Shown here: piece by piece, positions 42,963 to 55,077 of the stretch
How positions within the stretch are numbered: the stretch's first letter is position 1
Layout: every line of letters begins with the position of its first letter
NCBI GenBank assembly: GCA_039707465.1
Contig: CM077644.1
Coordinates: forward strand, 77,584,875-77,648,874
Length of the DNA: 64,000 nt
From: Rhabdophis nuchalis
Taxonomy: Eukaryota > Chordata > Lepidosauria > Squamata > Natricidae
Reading direction: 5' to 3'
Notes under the pieces: generated by a model
The model's database searches: none
Told to the model about the DNA's origin: nothing
Seen by the model: the letters and a program-made list of their open reading frames with translations, nothing else
Program-made: the position numbers and the translations under genes

Positions 42963-44397
42963 CTCCAAAATATCTACAGGCACATAAATTGATGTTATTG
43001 GAGATCAAAGAAAGTTATATTTGGTGTGAAAAGGACATATGTATATACGCTCTCATTAAGACGAGCATTGGATCATTGGTTACCTGGCTTCTAATTAGCA
43101 TAATGCTTTACAGAGGACCCTGAACATCAAAGAATTAAATGGTAATCTTATTATCCAGTCTGATTGCGATTGACCAGGTTGAACTCTGTTAGAATATTAT
43201 TGTGATTATTTTTTTAAGCTTGATCGTAATCTTCATTTTTCCAAGACTTTCAGGTGAGACTGAAGAACTGAAGTTCAGTATATATCAGAAAAACAGAGAT
43301 TGGCTTTTCAAATGCTATACAAATAAATCCTCGAATCAGAAGAGCCACAAGAGTTACTTTATAATTTCTGTGTTTCAAATAATATAAAGTATTTTGGTTG
43401 AAGTTATACACAGTCATTTATGGACTTAACCTATGAAATCAATGGATAAATTAATGTGGCTTCTGTCCTGTTTATTTAATTGGTACCACAGTACTTGCCA
43501 AAGAATGGATTTCAGAGTAATTTTCAACATACAACAAAATAAGCCTGTGAAACTTTGACTCAAAATAACTTAAACATTTTAAGACTATTTAGCATGATGT
43601 TAATCCATTTTTAAAGCTTTATTCTATCAAATTTATTGGAAAGACAAAATAATAGTTTTGTAGTTAAGTGATATAATCCTTACCAGAAACATTTTAAACC
43701 TGTGTTAGACATACTGTTATAAGTACAATACTTAAAAAATAGTACATTACTAATCTGATCAATGTAGACATTGGCCAACCAATGAATAGACTGAATGGAC
43801 CTCCATTTTATTATGAAGCCTTCTATGTACTAGTGTCTCTTACTGCATGATGGAGAAGCAGACTGAAATATATTTCTCTTATGTTACTGTAGCTGTTCTA
43901 ATGTTAGAAGGAAATAAAATATTTTGAGGCATCTCTACAAGAAAGAAGCAGGAGAAATTCAAACCTAGGGAAGTCAGAACTAAGGGAAACAGGGAGATTT
44001 AAAGGAAAATATGCCATGGAAGAAAAATAATTAAAAGCATAGCAGAGTACAGGGAAGCTGAAAATAAAATGATGAGTAAAATAATGAACTGGCCAGGACC
44101 CAAATAAGCTGAGATCACAATGTTGAAAAAGGAATAGTCTTGGGCTCCCTGTAATCCATTTTCATCCATTTAAGAAGACTTAAATATCAAATAAAATAAA
44201 GCAAAAGTGTGACAGAGGATGATAATCAAGAAAAGTGGTTTGAAAGTAGATCAAAATATTGCCAAAAATGTTGGTGCATTTTTATGTAGTTCTACTGAAA
44301 CACAACGGAATCTGTGAAAACTGAGAGGTTACAGGAGATTCTTTGAAATGGCTTGGCCAAGTCTATGCTGCTGAAGCATCTTTTGGGTGAATGTTTG
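42963..44397. other. Unique sequence, no recognisable feature
   Basis: About 1.4 kb of AT-rich sequence with no supported gene or repeat. Confidence 0.45.
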
Positions 44398-44405
44398 GGC
44401 CAAAC

Positions 44406-44679
44406 CAGGGGTCAGCAATCTTAAACACTCAAAGAGCCACAAAGGTCCTAAATGGAAGCCTCCTATTCAATTCTGGAGCCAACCAAAAGACCGGTTTCCC
44501 ACACCATAGAATCTCCTCCTAGCATGGCATCCTTTTTCCTCTACCTGTCCTAACCGAAAGCCCTATCAATTGTGGAGACAGGACTGGTGACAGGGAGCCG
44601 CAGGACTGGTGACAGGGAGCTGCAGCCTAGAGATGAAAGAGCCACATGCGGCTCCAGAGCTGCAGTTTGCTGACCCTTG
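44406..44679. mobile_element. hAT-type MITE (CAGGGGTCAGCAA termini), 274 bp
   Basis: The ends caggggtcagcaatctt and cagtttgctgacccttg are imperfect inverted termini. Flanking 8-mers ggccaaac (44398-44405) and ggcgaaac (44680-44687) differ at one base. A short tandem repeat, caggactggtgacagggagc, occurs twice inside. Confidence 0.85.
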
Positions 44680-44687
44680 GGCGAAAC

Positions 44688-45117
44688 CTTTTTCTTGCTG
44701 AAGATTTGAGCACGATGACAAACCTGAAAAGCAGGAAATATGTTATAGAATGAGAAATTAGCTATTTGAAGGTAGTTTGACATAAAAGTGCTATCTGTGC
44801 AGCATATTCACATATGCATTCTGGCTAGACATTTGTTTTCTGCATATGGTGAGGATATTAACGGGATCTAGTCTTACACACGTAAGCTTCAACCACACAT
44901 TTTGGACATTTTCTTTTATGGCATACAGATTGTGCTTTTATTTATTCATTACAAATGTTTTTAATGCGGTTTCAGTCCTCTAATTCTAAATGGCAGGGAG
45001 CAGCAGCCACATACCATGCCTAAAATCACAGTAATTATCAGAATATGAGAATTAACATAAAAGCAATGTATAAACACAGGCCGCATAAATCATTTGCAGT
45101 CATTAAAAATCATGTCA
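44688..45117. other. No recognisable feature
   Basis: No supported gene or repeat. Confidence 0.45.
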
Positions 45118-45125
45118 CCTTCTAC

Positions 45126-45316
45126 TAGTGCTTCCCAAACTTCTCATTACCCCAAACCATTTATCAGAAGGTTCATTTTACCCAATGTAGGCAAAACACT
45201 TTAAGTCCATTTAAATGTCCAGTTGTCATTAATTAATAGACTTGTGGGTCTTTATTTCCCCTCAAAAAGTACCTTTATCCAATTTTGGGTAAATTACCAA
45301 AGTTTGGGAAGCACTG
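45126..45316. mobile_element. hAT-type MITE (agtgcttcccaaactt termini), 191 bp
   Basis: A 16-base inverted pair, agtgcttcccaaactt and aagtttgggaagcact, marks the ends. Flanking 8-mers ccttctac and ccttatgc match at six of eight positions. Confidence 0.75.
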
Positions 45317-45326
45317 CCTTATGCAG

Positions 45327-46075
45327 TACAAGTACTCTTCGCCTTATGACCACAACTGATCCCAAAACTTTTGTTGATAAGCAAGACAGTTGTTTAGTGA
45401 GTTTTGACCTATTTCATGACCTTTCTTGCCAGAGGTGTTAAATGAATTGCTGCGGTTCTTAAGTTAGCAACACAGTTGTTAAGTGAATTCAGCTTCCTCA
45501 TTGACTGTCCTCATGCCAGTTGCCAGTTTGATCCGAATTTTGTTCATGTGACTGTGGGGATGCTGCAACAGTTGTAAAGTGTCAAAAATGGTTATAAGCC
45601 ACTTTTTTCCAGTGCTGTTGTAACTTCGAACTTTCAGGAGATGGGTGGTTGTAAGCAGAGGTGGGTTCCTCCTGGTACGGTATGGTATGCCAGAAGAGGT
45701 AGTGAAAATCTGGCATATCAGATAGGACCGGTAGTAATGGTGGGTTGGCCATACCCCTGAACCTGTTAACCTGTTAGAAGCTTCATCAGAAGCTTTTTTA
45801 AGCGGGTTTAAGAAGGTTCCTTCCTGAAAGGAAGGAAGCTCACTTTTCAGCCAGGAGATTCAGCAAAGAAAACAAATGCTGTCGCTTTAAATCAGAATTG
45901 AGCATGCCTGGCTGTGGAATTCTGGGAGTTGAAGTCCACAAGTCTTATAGCTGCAAACTTTGGTGTCCTGCTTTAAATTGAAAAGCTTCTCGGAAGGAGG
46001 TGTGCAAAGTGACATTCAACAGTTATTTGGGGGGCAGTTGCTTCTCAGAGAAGGAAGGGAGAAAGAAAGAAAGAT

Positions 46076-46131
<56 letters not shown>

Positions 46132-46527
46132 ACAGCCCAGCAATTTAGGGCTAGAAGGTACTCAGAGGTCATCTAGTCCAACCCCCTGCTGCAGCAGGAA
46201 ACCTTACATTGTCTGGATTATTTTGTTGCCTCTAACAGAGAGGAAAATTGTCAGAAATAAGTTTACTAGGCCAAGACTGCCATGCAAAGAAAAGCAGAGA
46301 TAGTCCTTGACTTATGACTACAATTGAGCCCAAAATGTTGGTTGCTAAGCAAGAGCGTTGTTAAGTGAGCTTCACCACATTTTATCCAATCCATGACATC
46401 TCCTAGTGAGTGACATCAAGTTGGCCACACCCATCCAGTCACATGATCGCCAAGTCATGCCCACAGAATAGGTAGTAAAAAGTTTTGAAACCCACCCCTG
46501 GTTGTAAGTGGAGAACTACCTGTATCT
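45327..46527. mobile_element. DNA transposon split by a second MITE
   Basis: The left end aagtactcttcgccttatga and the right end gtggagaactacctgtat are imperfect inverted termini. The body has the ttaagtgaattcagcttcc and gttaagttagcaacac segments. An 845-bp MITE (45656-46500) has inserted near the right end. Relatives are the fragment at 15579-15663 and the modules inside several hAT MITEs. Confidence 0.7.
45656..46500. mobile_element. Composite hAT-type MITE, 845 bp, nested
   Basis: The termini are cagaggtgggttcc and gaaacccacccctg, with an exact 8-bp duplication gttgtaag (45648-45655 and 46501-46508). The interior contains a palindromic-MITE arm (ctgggagttgaagtccacaa), a GA array (about 46078-46128), a CR1-like tail (agtccaaccccctgctgcag) and the gttgctaagcaagagcg module. 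Confidence 0.9.
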
Positions 46528-47406
46528 TCAAAACAAACAGCACGATTCTCCAGTTAGCTTGCCCTTTCTTACCGCTTTCTCCAAATGCAAATTGAATGAA
46601 ACGAGTTTTTCGAAACTTCCTATAAATCAAAAGTGAGATTATGATTCCTCTATCTGGTGGGAGAGTCCTCCATGCAGGGGACCTCCTGCAGGGAATCCTT
46701 GTTTCTACGCCTCCTCCTTTCAGGCAGCAGAAGGAGTGAGGACTCAAAGCAGATTTTATTTGGAGCAAAGTGATCTCGGAGATGGCCAAGCCCCAGATAA
46801 GGAAGGACTTTATGGGAGATCACCAGTAGCTCAAACTGCTCCTTCACGTGTTGATGTGAATGAACTTTTGTTCCTTATTTAGTAATAATATTTGGACATT
46901 GATGTATTAAAGCAGTTTCCTTTGTGTCTTCTTCAGAATATTTCAGATCGTTCTTCTACACACGATCCATTTTTCTTCTCTGTTCATGCATTAAAAGCAC
47001 TCAGCCACTATGGGCTGCAGTTTGAGTCGGTATCCCTCAGGGTTTAATTTCAAAGACATTTTATACCTCTGCAAATCTTTAGCTTTATCCCTCCTAGTTT
47101 ATTACTTGCCGTACCCTGAATACGTAACAAATAGCACTCCAGATTTCAACTCACCACAAGCAGAAGTGATTGGAAGCAAAGAATAAAAAATAAATTCTGG
47201 CCAGCTAGATACACTTCAGGGGAAGTGATACAACTACGAAGCACGGAGTGTTGTCAATGGGCGGCTTCGCTGGTTACACATCAGCACACTGTCACATTAT
47301 GGATAAATTGAATGGGCCTATTTTCATTGTCACTGCTTGTCTCTTCATGTTGTTTACCAGAACATTTTTTTCTAGGTCTTTGTTGCCTTTTCCTTTCCTC
47401 AGCTGC
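46528..47406. other. No recognisable feature
   Basis: No supported gene or repeat. Confidence 0.45.
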
Positions 47407-47414
47407 TTTTAATG

Positions 47415-47521
47415 CAGGGGTCTCCAACCTTTGCAACTTTAAGTCTGAAGAACTTCAGCTCCCAGACAATTCTGGGAACTGAAGTCCTTCAGACTTAAAG
47501 TTGCAAAGGTTGGAGACCCTG
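47415..47521. mobile_element. Palindromic hAT-type MITE with reduced centre, 107 bp
   Basis: The same arms as 49062-49196 (caggggtctccaacctttgc) but missing the central 28 bases or so. An exact 8-bp duplication ttttaatg flanks it (47407-47414 and 47522-47529). Confidence 0.93.
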
Positions 47522-47529
47522 TTTTAATG

Positions 47530-48233
47530 TATTGGCAGCTAACCATTTGTGTTATTTTTATTGTTTGTTGAGATATTTTTGTTTCCTTCATCTTCAACAG
47601 TGACATGGTTCCCAGGCCAGCGTTCTACAAGCCCTCTCCTCATCAGATACTAAATCTATTCTTTAGCACAATATATGAAATATTCCTGAAATGGGATCTT
47701 GTTGGTGAATCGTTTGTTTTCTTCAGCTGAAATTTGTCCTCTGAAATTAGGTCTTGTGTTTCCTAACCATCTTTGCTAAGAAAATATAGAGTCAGTTTGA
47801 TTTTCTGAGGTTGCTCATTTTGTAGTTCCAGATATAAATTAATTTGTAGGCTGATGGAAGAAAGCATTTCCTGTAAACATGAATTTGTCTCAGCAAAATT
47901 CTATTAGTCTGTGTTCTGCTTTATTTTGGACAATTTTTTTTAATTATTCCAGATACTGCTTTGCTTCCAACATCTATAATTAGTATGCTTCCAGTGTGCA
48001 TTTGTGTGTGTTTGTGTTGTGAAAACAAAGTAATACAAGTTGCCATAGAATTGCTCAACTTCTGTTTCTTCTCTATATCTGGGGGAAAATAGCATCAGGT
48101 CATTCTAATATTAACCTTAAGTCTGCAATTAAACTTGTTTATTTCTGTTGCAGATTATCATAGCCAAGCAGTAAATAAATAAAGTGTATGGGCTTTTCTG
48201 TTTATGAGAGAAGATATATTTATCTAAATCGGA
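47530..48233. other. No recognisable feature
   Basis: AT-rich unique-looking sequence. Confidence 0.45.
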
Positions 48234-48295
48234 TGGATGGATGGATGAAGTGATAGACAGACAGACAGACAGACACATACATACATACATACACT
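48234..48295. repeat. Compound tetranucleotide repeat (GGAT, ACAG, ACAT)
   Basis: Three adjacent short arrays: ggatggatggat, then acagacagacag, then acatacatacat. Confidence 0.9.
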
Positions 48296-48446
48296 GTTTG
48301 TTGGGTAGACCTTTGAAAACATTTTCAGTAGAGTACCCTGAACATTTTAAAATTGTGGCAATCCATTTTTTCAAATTCTTTTTAGCAATATATTTAGATT
48401 TCATTGAATTTAACTGCATGCTGCTGCTACTGTCTATGAAATTCAA

Positions 48447-48500
48447 TTATTTATTTATTTATTTTTATTTTATCAAATTTATACCCCGCCCTTCTCCTTG
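48447..48500 (-). mobile_element. L2-group LINE 3' terminus with (TTTA)n
   Basis: An ATTT array followed by atttataccccgcccttctc, the reverse complement of the LINE terminus. Nothing further upstream in the LINE is present. Confidence 0.65.
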
Positions 48501-49053
48501 TTAGGACAGGCATCATTAATTAGTGATCACACATACAGTGGTGCAATTTTTAGTATGTTGTTGATATTTTAGTTGGGTCTTTTTTTTAAAATAAAATGTA
48601 TTTATTGATTGGATACTTTTTGCACCGCAACTGGAAGGTTTACAAACAACAATAAAAACTGCAAGCAAACAAGTAAAAAAAAATTAAACTCCCAAAGGAC
48701 ACACCCTGTACCCGCACACCCACACCAATTCTACAGGGCTCCAGCCTCACTGTACCCCCACTTGTGGGAAACCCCAGTTGTTCAACACTTTCTAGAAGAC
48801 TAAGAGGATAAGGCCCTAACAGATCTCTGGATTATATAGTGTTCCAAAATGTATACTTCATCTTAAGAGCTTTTCTGTATCAATCATTTCTTTGTGGGAT
48901 GTCCCCTTAGTGTAGCCTCTCCTTATGATTTAGTCTCCATATGACAAGAAAGAACATTTTTGATGAAAAGCAGCATTTGGTAGCAGTTTTTTTTATACTC
49001 TGCACCCAGAAGCAGTGGTTGTAGTTTTACAAAGGGGAGAACATTGCGTGGTT
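48501..49053. other. No recognisable feature
   Basis: No supported gene or repeat. Confidence 0.45.
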
Positions 49054-49061
49054 GTTTAGAT

Positions 49062-49196
49062 CAGGGGTCTCCAACCTTTGCAACTTTAAGTCTGAAGGAC
49101 TTCAGCTCCCAGAATTCTCCAGCCAGCTTTGCTGGCTGGAGAATTCTGGGAGCTGAAGTCCTTCAGACTTAAAGTTGCAAAGGTTGGAGACCCCTG
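49062..49196. mobile_element. Perfectly palindromic 135-bp hAT-type MITE
   Basis: Two 66-base arms without visible mismatch surround a ttt loop. An exact 8-bp duplication gtttagat flanks it (49054-49061 and 49197-49204). The terminus is caggggtctcc. Confidence 0.95.
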
Positions 49197-49406
49197 GTTT
49201 AGATGAATGGAACCCCTTAAAATAATTTGTGAAGCTCTTCAAGACAAAAACATTATCGCTTTGCTGCCAATGCCATGATGAATTCCATGTATGAAGTAAG
49301 AGAAGAAGAAAGAGTATTTCCTGCAGGGGTTGAAAGAAAAGCGTTGCATATGAAGTAAAAACTCCCCTTGCTTTCTTCATTAGCTAAACCTGTCCTCGTA
49401 TTGAGC

Positions 49407-49894
49407 TACCGTATTTTTCGGAGTATAAGATGCACCTTTTTCCCTCAAAAAAGAGGGTGACAATCTGGGTGCGTCTTATACACTGAATACAGCATTTCTG
49501 GCCTCCCAAAACCCTGTCCCCTTTGCAAAAATGGCTGTGCATGGCATGGCCCGTTTTTTGCTTGTTTTTGTCCCCCCCCCCCCCCCCCCCAGCACTCTAT
49601 AAGCATCCTAAAGGCTATGCATGCCCTTTTGGGGGACGACGACAAAAAACAGGTCTGTTTTTTTAAAAATGGGTCATTTTTTGCTCCTTTTTGCGCCCCC
49701 CTTGGCCCCCAGGAGCACTCTACAAGCATCTTAAAAGCTATGCATGCCCCCTTTTTTTGACAAAAAAACCAGCCTATTTTCGTAAAAAACAGGCCATTTT
49801 GGGGAGGTCTGCCGTCTTTTTAAAAAAATTTGCCTCTTCAAAATCTTGGTGTGTCTTTTACTCTGGTGCGTCTTATACTCTGAAAAATACAGTA
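49407..49894. mobile_element. MITE with 30-bp termini taccgtatttttcgg..., 488 bp
   Basis: The left end (taccgtatttttcggagtat) and the inverse of the right end match at 27 of 30 positions. TA is at both extremes, which may be a Tc1/mariner-type TA duplication. The interior is rich in short A and C runs (poly-C at about 49569-49590) and holds no transposase. A second right end is at 56270-56346. Confidence 0.75.
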
Positions 49895-51239
49895 TGCCTC
49901 TGCCTGTCACTTTTGCCCTTTTTAGGTCCTCCAACTTTTATCCCCCTCCCCCCCAAGGCATTCTCCTTTGACACTTTATCTCTTTCCCCCAATCACTTCA
50001 AGGGTGTCTTTCCTCTTTTCCTTCTTCCTCTTTTTATTTTACACACTGTCGAGTGCCCGGGATGATTTCTTAGTGCTATGAAATCATTGATGTCCTTGTT
50101 TGAAAAATTTATTGGCCACCTATAGTCAAAGGAGCCTCCAGGCAGGAAGGAACAGACGGTGGGTTGGCCTCCGCATGTGCCGATGACCCGTGCAACGCAG
50201 CAGCTCAATCCTTTTGGGCCATACAAAGTACAACAATTAATGCAGCCATGCAGCGTGATGTCTACATCTGGCTATTTTATTTTGAGGGTAAAAAGACAGG
50301 AGCTGGCTTTCTGATTAAAAGAAAAAAGATACAAGACAAATTGCATGTGAGTGCTAGAAATGGCTTCAGCGATTATTGCTTCTAACTGGAAGCTGCCTGA
50401 ATGAAACCTGTTTTGTCTTTCCAGAGGCCGCTTTAGACAAGCAGAGGCAGAATTCTAAACATTCCCACATCAAATGTATTCCCTAGGAAGCTAGAAGATC
50501 TTAGCCACTTCTGATCTAAAGTGGATAAGTTACTTCTGTTTTTGGAGAGCTATATTGTATCTAAAGGGGGGAAAAAACATCAAAGTACTTATTAATATAG
50601 CTAGTATATCTGCAGAGACTGGTACAGTATTTGCAGCTTTGCATAGATAAAGCTGGGTCACAGGGAATCTTCTGAATAATTTAAGCACAAGGCCACTACT
50701 TTCCAGACATTTATGCTGTAGAGGTACACAGCAGCGAAGGGTTAGATAATGTGCCAACATCGGGGGCAGTTTTACTCAGTTGGGCCCAATTTGCATTAAG
50801 CAGTGTCAATAGGATTTAATTTTTTAAAAAATGTAGCATTTGTGGTGGTACACAGATGAGTTAAATTTAGAGCGGTGATCCAGGGAAGGAGTAATAAAAC
50901 CCACACAAATACAACCTGACACAACAGACTGGTTTACATCATAATGGAGCAATATGTAATCACTTGAAATGGGCTCCCAAGAGACCATTAAGGGCAAATT
51001 CCATATAAGGATTCAATGCTACTTTGAAAGCAACTCTGGACTTCTGTGATTCCACAAGTTCAGCTATGCTGAGAGGTGAGTGTGAGAATCAGTGCTCATG
51101 TAGTAAACACAAATCAACCTTTTTATCAAAACGAGAGGTAGATGGAAACCCAGCCTTCAGCCCAAAAGAGAGCTTTATCCTACCCAGAGTGCAGGAGGGA
51201 GAAAGAAGCAGAGAAACGACACTGAGAGCATTTTATATA
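49895..51239. other. Unique sequence, no recognisable feature
   Basis: About 1.3 kb without an identifiable repeat or gene. Confidence 0.45.
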
Positions 51240-51247
51240 CAGTACAC

Positions 51248-51616
51248 CAGGGGTGTCAAACTCAAGGCCCACGGGCCAGATCCAGCCCACGGGATGCTTA
51301 GATCTGGCCTGCATGGCTGCCATGGAAACAGAGGAGGACTGGCTTATTGGGCCTATGTCAGCAAAAACAGAGCTCAGGAGGGCTGTGCGTGGCCCTTTCT
51401 GTTTTCACTGTAGAGGGTTGCAGGAGGCTGTCCCAGTCAAAAATGGCGTTTGGGAGTCCATTTTCACTGGCAGAGCACTCAGGCTGCCACAGGTATTCCG
51501 CCCCAACATGAGTGATCTCACACTGGCCATGCACACTCTGGCCAAGCTGACCCCAGCCCCCCAAGGTCAAACACAACCCTGATGTGGACCACAATTAAAT
51601 CGATTTGACACCCCTG
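51248..51616. mobile_element. hAT-type MITE (CAGGGGTGTCAAACTC termini), 369 bp
   Basis: The ends caggggtgtcaaactc and gatttgacacccctg are inverted. Flanking 8-mers cagtacac (51240-51247) and cagtatag (51617-51624) match at six of eight. It is the longer relative of 1694-1816. Confidence 0.85.
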
Positions 51617-51769
51617 CAGTATAGGACTCTGTTTTGATATACAGCAGTCATTGAAATGCTTTTAAAATAGTGTTTTGCTTTTTAAAAAAAGAAACCAGCG
51701 AAGATCCTTATTAGAAGTTCCTGCCTGTTGGTTTTGGTTCCAGTCAGGTTTGGCAGGTTGACCATAGGC

Positions 51770-51904
51770 CAAGGATGTCCAAACTTGGGAACTTTAAGAC
51801 TTGTGGACTTCAACTCCCAGAATTCCCCAGCCAGCTATGCTGGCTGGGGAATTCTGGGAGTTGAAGTCCACAAGTCTTAAAGTTCCCAAGTTTGGACATC
51901 CCTG
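51770..51904. mobile_element. Palindromic 135-bp hAT-type MITE
   Basis: Two 66-base arms with one mismatch near the very end surround a tat loop. An exact 8-bp duplication ccataggc flanks it (51762-51769 and 51905-51912). The terminus is caaggatgtcc, and the arm sequence differs from 49062-49196 at many paired positions. Confidence 0.94.
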
Positions 51905-51912
51905 CCATAGGC

Positions 51913-52952
51913 CAATTTATCATCATTCTGGGTAGTTGTGGGCAATCTGTTCCCCCCCATCTGTAGGAACGCCTTACCTCTGGATCTCAGTCTTTCAAGA
52001 GAAATGTGGTTTGTTGTCTTTCTAGCGCTCCTTTCTAGGGAGTGCTGTCATTTTCTTTGCACTTGACCAAAGAAACGCACAGAATTCAGGAAGAAAGGTC
52101 ACGGAGGGAGAACAGATGTACATGCAATTAGTTTGACAACCATTCTGCACGGAGGCAGACGAGGGCATTTGCGTTATTTCAGGATGTCTGGAATCTCAGT
52201 TGGGTGGTGAGTTTCTCCCTGCCTCCAGCATTTTAAAGCTGGTAAGTTTGAAGATGGATTGAATTAATATTTCAATTTTTGAGGTAGCCCTGACTCCATG
52301 ATAACTTTGGGAGGCTTACCCTAAATGTCTTTTGGAGAATGGAAGTGATGATGATGTGGAAATATCTATAGTCTTAATTGCGGGTTTGCTGCACGGACTG
52401 AAATTCTCTTTGCCTCTTAGGAACCTGCAGAAGAATGAAACTGATCCCCCTTCCAATTAGATAAGGAGAGCTTTGGTAAAATGAGGAGTATGTATTAGCC
52501 ATTCACTTTTTCAGTCATAATAGACTTCTGAGACATCACTTCCCCACCACCTGGTTGCCATGGCGCTGCCAGAGATGCATTCATTGCAGTCAGTTAAAGA
52601 GGGAGATTTTATTCTCCTGTTTCCCAGAAAGATGGGGAAGATGGAGGCTACCGCTGATGACTCAAAGTCATTCCCTGCTCTCTGAATACGGCAGATTCAG
52701 AGGGTAGTGGCACTTTTTATAAGATCCCTGCAATCAAAAGTGCAGATGGAAGACTCTGCTGATATTCCACACGATACCAGGACTGCAGGGCTCCAGTGCA
52801 GCAATGCAAAGAAAGAAAATGATGCCTCATTATCTAATAGGAATGAACGTAAGTTCCAGATGGAAAGAGATGAAATTGATTACACTTCTTAGACTTCCAA
52901 AAGAAAAGAAAAGCCAAAGGAATTATTCTCCCCTTTCTCTTTCTGTTCATTC
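51913..52952. other. Unique sequence, no recognisable feature
   Basis: No repeat or supported gene; short frames only. Confidence 0.45.
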
Positions 52953-53050
52953 ATGTCCAATTCTCACAGACTGCCAGGATCTGACAAGTCCCTGCAGTTT
53001 TATTGGCAAGGGTTTCCAGAAGTGGCTTGCCATTGCTTCGTCATTAGGGC

Positions 53051-53898
53051 CAGAGGTGGTATTCAGCCAGTTCTGATCGGTTCTGGAGAACTGGTAGCAG
53101 AAATTCTGAGTAGTTTGGAGAACCGGAAATATTTATTTATTTATTTATTTGTTAAATTTATATCCCGCCCTTCTCCAAGAGGACCCAGGGCGGCGCACAG
53201 GAAATTAAAATACATACAAAAACACAATACAAAATTTAAAAACCCATTAGATCCCCATCCTGCGCTAAAACCAATTAAAATCCCCGAATTAAAACTATCT
53301 ATGGCTAGTCCCAGCGGAGGCTATGTTAGGCCGGCTTGATGGAAGAGGTGTGTTTTTAAACACTGGTGGAAGAGGCGGAGGTCGGTGATGGTACGAAGTT
53401 CTGGGGGTAGGTCGTTCCACAGGGCAGGGCCCGCCACAGAGAAGGCCCTTCCCCTGGGTGTCGCCAGTCGGCATTGTCCGGCCGACGGCACCCTGAGAAG
53501 GCCCTCTCTGTGGGAGCGTATCGGTCTAAGGGATGTATGGGGCAGGAGACGGTCTTGCATATTACTAGGTCCCGAGCCATGGAGCGTTTTGAAGATGGTC
53601 ATCAAAACCTTGAAGTGCACCCGAAAGACCACAGGAAGCCAGTGCAGCTCGCAAATACACCTCTGATTGGCCCTGCTCCCATCTATTCGCTAGCTCCCGA
53701 GTCCCAACTGATCCTAGCTGATCAACTGGGACTTCTTCTGTTGCCCTGCACAGAATGGAGCTGGGAAGCAGGTTAGGGGGGTGGGGAGGGAATGGGGATT
53801 TTACAATATCCTTGCCCTGCCATGCCTACCAACCCACACCCATCAAGCCATACCACACCCACAGAACCGGTAGTAAATTTTTTTGAATCCTACTACTG
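53051..53898. mobile_element. hAT-type MITE containing an L2 LINE
   Basis: The ends cagaggtggtattcagcc and ttgaatcctactactg are inverted with mismatches. An exact 8-bp duplication attagggc flanks it (53043-53050 and 53899-53906). About 520 bases of its interior are an inserted LINE. Confidence 0.9.
53131..53652 (-). mobile_element. L2-group LINE, 3' fragment inside a hAT MITE
   Basis: The minus-strand frame 53632-53321 reads VFRVHFKVLMTIFKTLHGSG, RAFSVAGPALWNDLPPEL, FHQAGLT, followed by the 3' UTR and the gtgcgccgccctgggtcct terminus with an AAAT tail. Confidence 0.92.
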
Positions 53899-54022
53899 AT
53901 TAGGGCTGAGAGAAAGTGACTGGCCCAAGGGCAGGGTGGTTTTCTACTTGAGGCAGGACTAGAACTCTCCAACTCCTAGTTTTTAGCCTGATACCTTAAT
54001 CACTGCACCAAAGTGGCTTTCA

Positions 54023-55069
54023 AAGAGACAAATATACGTCGTAAACTCAACTATATGATACCAACTAAATACATGCATTTTTAATGGATGAAATAAGTAC
54101 AAAGACTAGAAGGAACTCTAGAATAAGCAGCAAATTAAACATGAGCTAAAATGATGTATTTGCAGCTTTTAAAACCATGGGATGCCATTCTTTTTGATGA
54201 TGGTTTCTAGAGCATTGAATTCCATTAGTTCTAGTCCAACGCCTGTAGCAGGAGACCTAGGCATGGTAATATTAATAATAACACCATAACATCTGATGGT
54301 AGAGCTGTGTTGCTTGTCATTAGTGACATTCAAGAGCTACATGGGTCATTATACTTGTTTAATAGACCTATAACAGGTATGCTGTGAAAGGAAATAATCC
54401 TTTTTTTCTTGTAACAAAACCCTAATGTTTGAAAGGTTTTAAATTTTGCTGTAAGATTCTTAGCACTGTGTCTTAAAGCATTGCCTGTGAGATGTGCTTC
54501 TAATATTTCTAGAATTGTATCAGCAAGGAAAAGCAAGCTATCAAATTAAAAAATCATTTCTAAGCCTTCATGCACATAATGAAAGCTCCATTTTTCTTGT
54601 GGGATTGATAAGAAGCCTATTTCCCCCCGTTCATAAAGCTCTCAATCTTTGCCTGTGTTGAATCATGTTTATCTTAGCCTCCTCGCCAGGAAAATTTTCT
54701 CATCGAGAACAGCAGGAATGCCTTTATCTGACAGCTGCCAATCTAGTTATCCCGGGTTTTAAGCCTGTGCTTAAAACAAGGACCGGGGAAAAAAGCCTCA
54801 AATTCAACATAGTGGAGCCATCTATTCTAATTAGTCAATGCAGTTTTACAATTGCTTCATGCGGTGAAGGAAGGCATAGCCACTGAGGCTGCTTCTGAAA
54901 CATTTATAGCTAGGCTGATTGATAACTTTAGCAATGTAGTAAAGCTTTCAAAAAAAAAAAAAGGGAGAAAGAGAGAAAGAAAAGAAGCCAAAACATTGAT
55001 TGATCACAGGCTACAGTACCAAATGGATTTGTTCTAAATACATTCCTTAAACTGTCATGCAGGAGATAC
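54023..55069. other. Unique sequence, no recognisable feature
   Basis: AT-rich; no supported gene or repeat. Confidence 0.45.
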
Positions 55070-55077
55070 TTTCAGCT

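Larger units (their letters stand above)
52953..54022 (-). mobile_element. tRNA-derived SINE split by a hAT element
   Basis: SINE sequence at 52953-53050 (tccctgcagttttattggca, ggcttgccattgcttcgtca) resumes at 53899-54022 with the box-B side gactagaactctccaactcc and the box-A side taatcactgcaccaaagtgg. It belongs to the family at 3478-3695. Removing the insertion restores the SINE. Confidence 0.75.

Noticed and set aside
46078..46148. Arg-Glu-rich frame end at 45960-46148
   Set aside because: Translation of the GA array inside a MITE.
49445..50065. Frames of 94 and 124 codons on opposite strands
   Set aside because: They cross the taccgtatttttcgg MITE and poly-C runs; no recognisable product.
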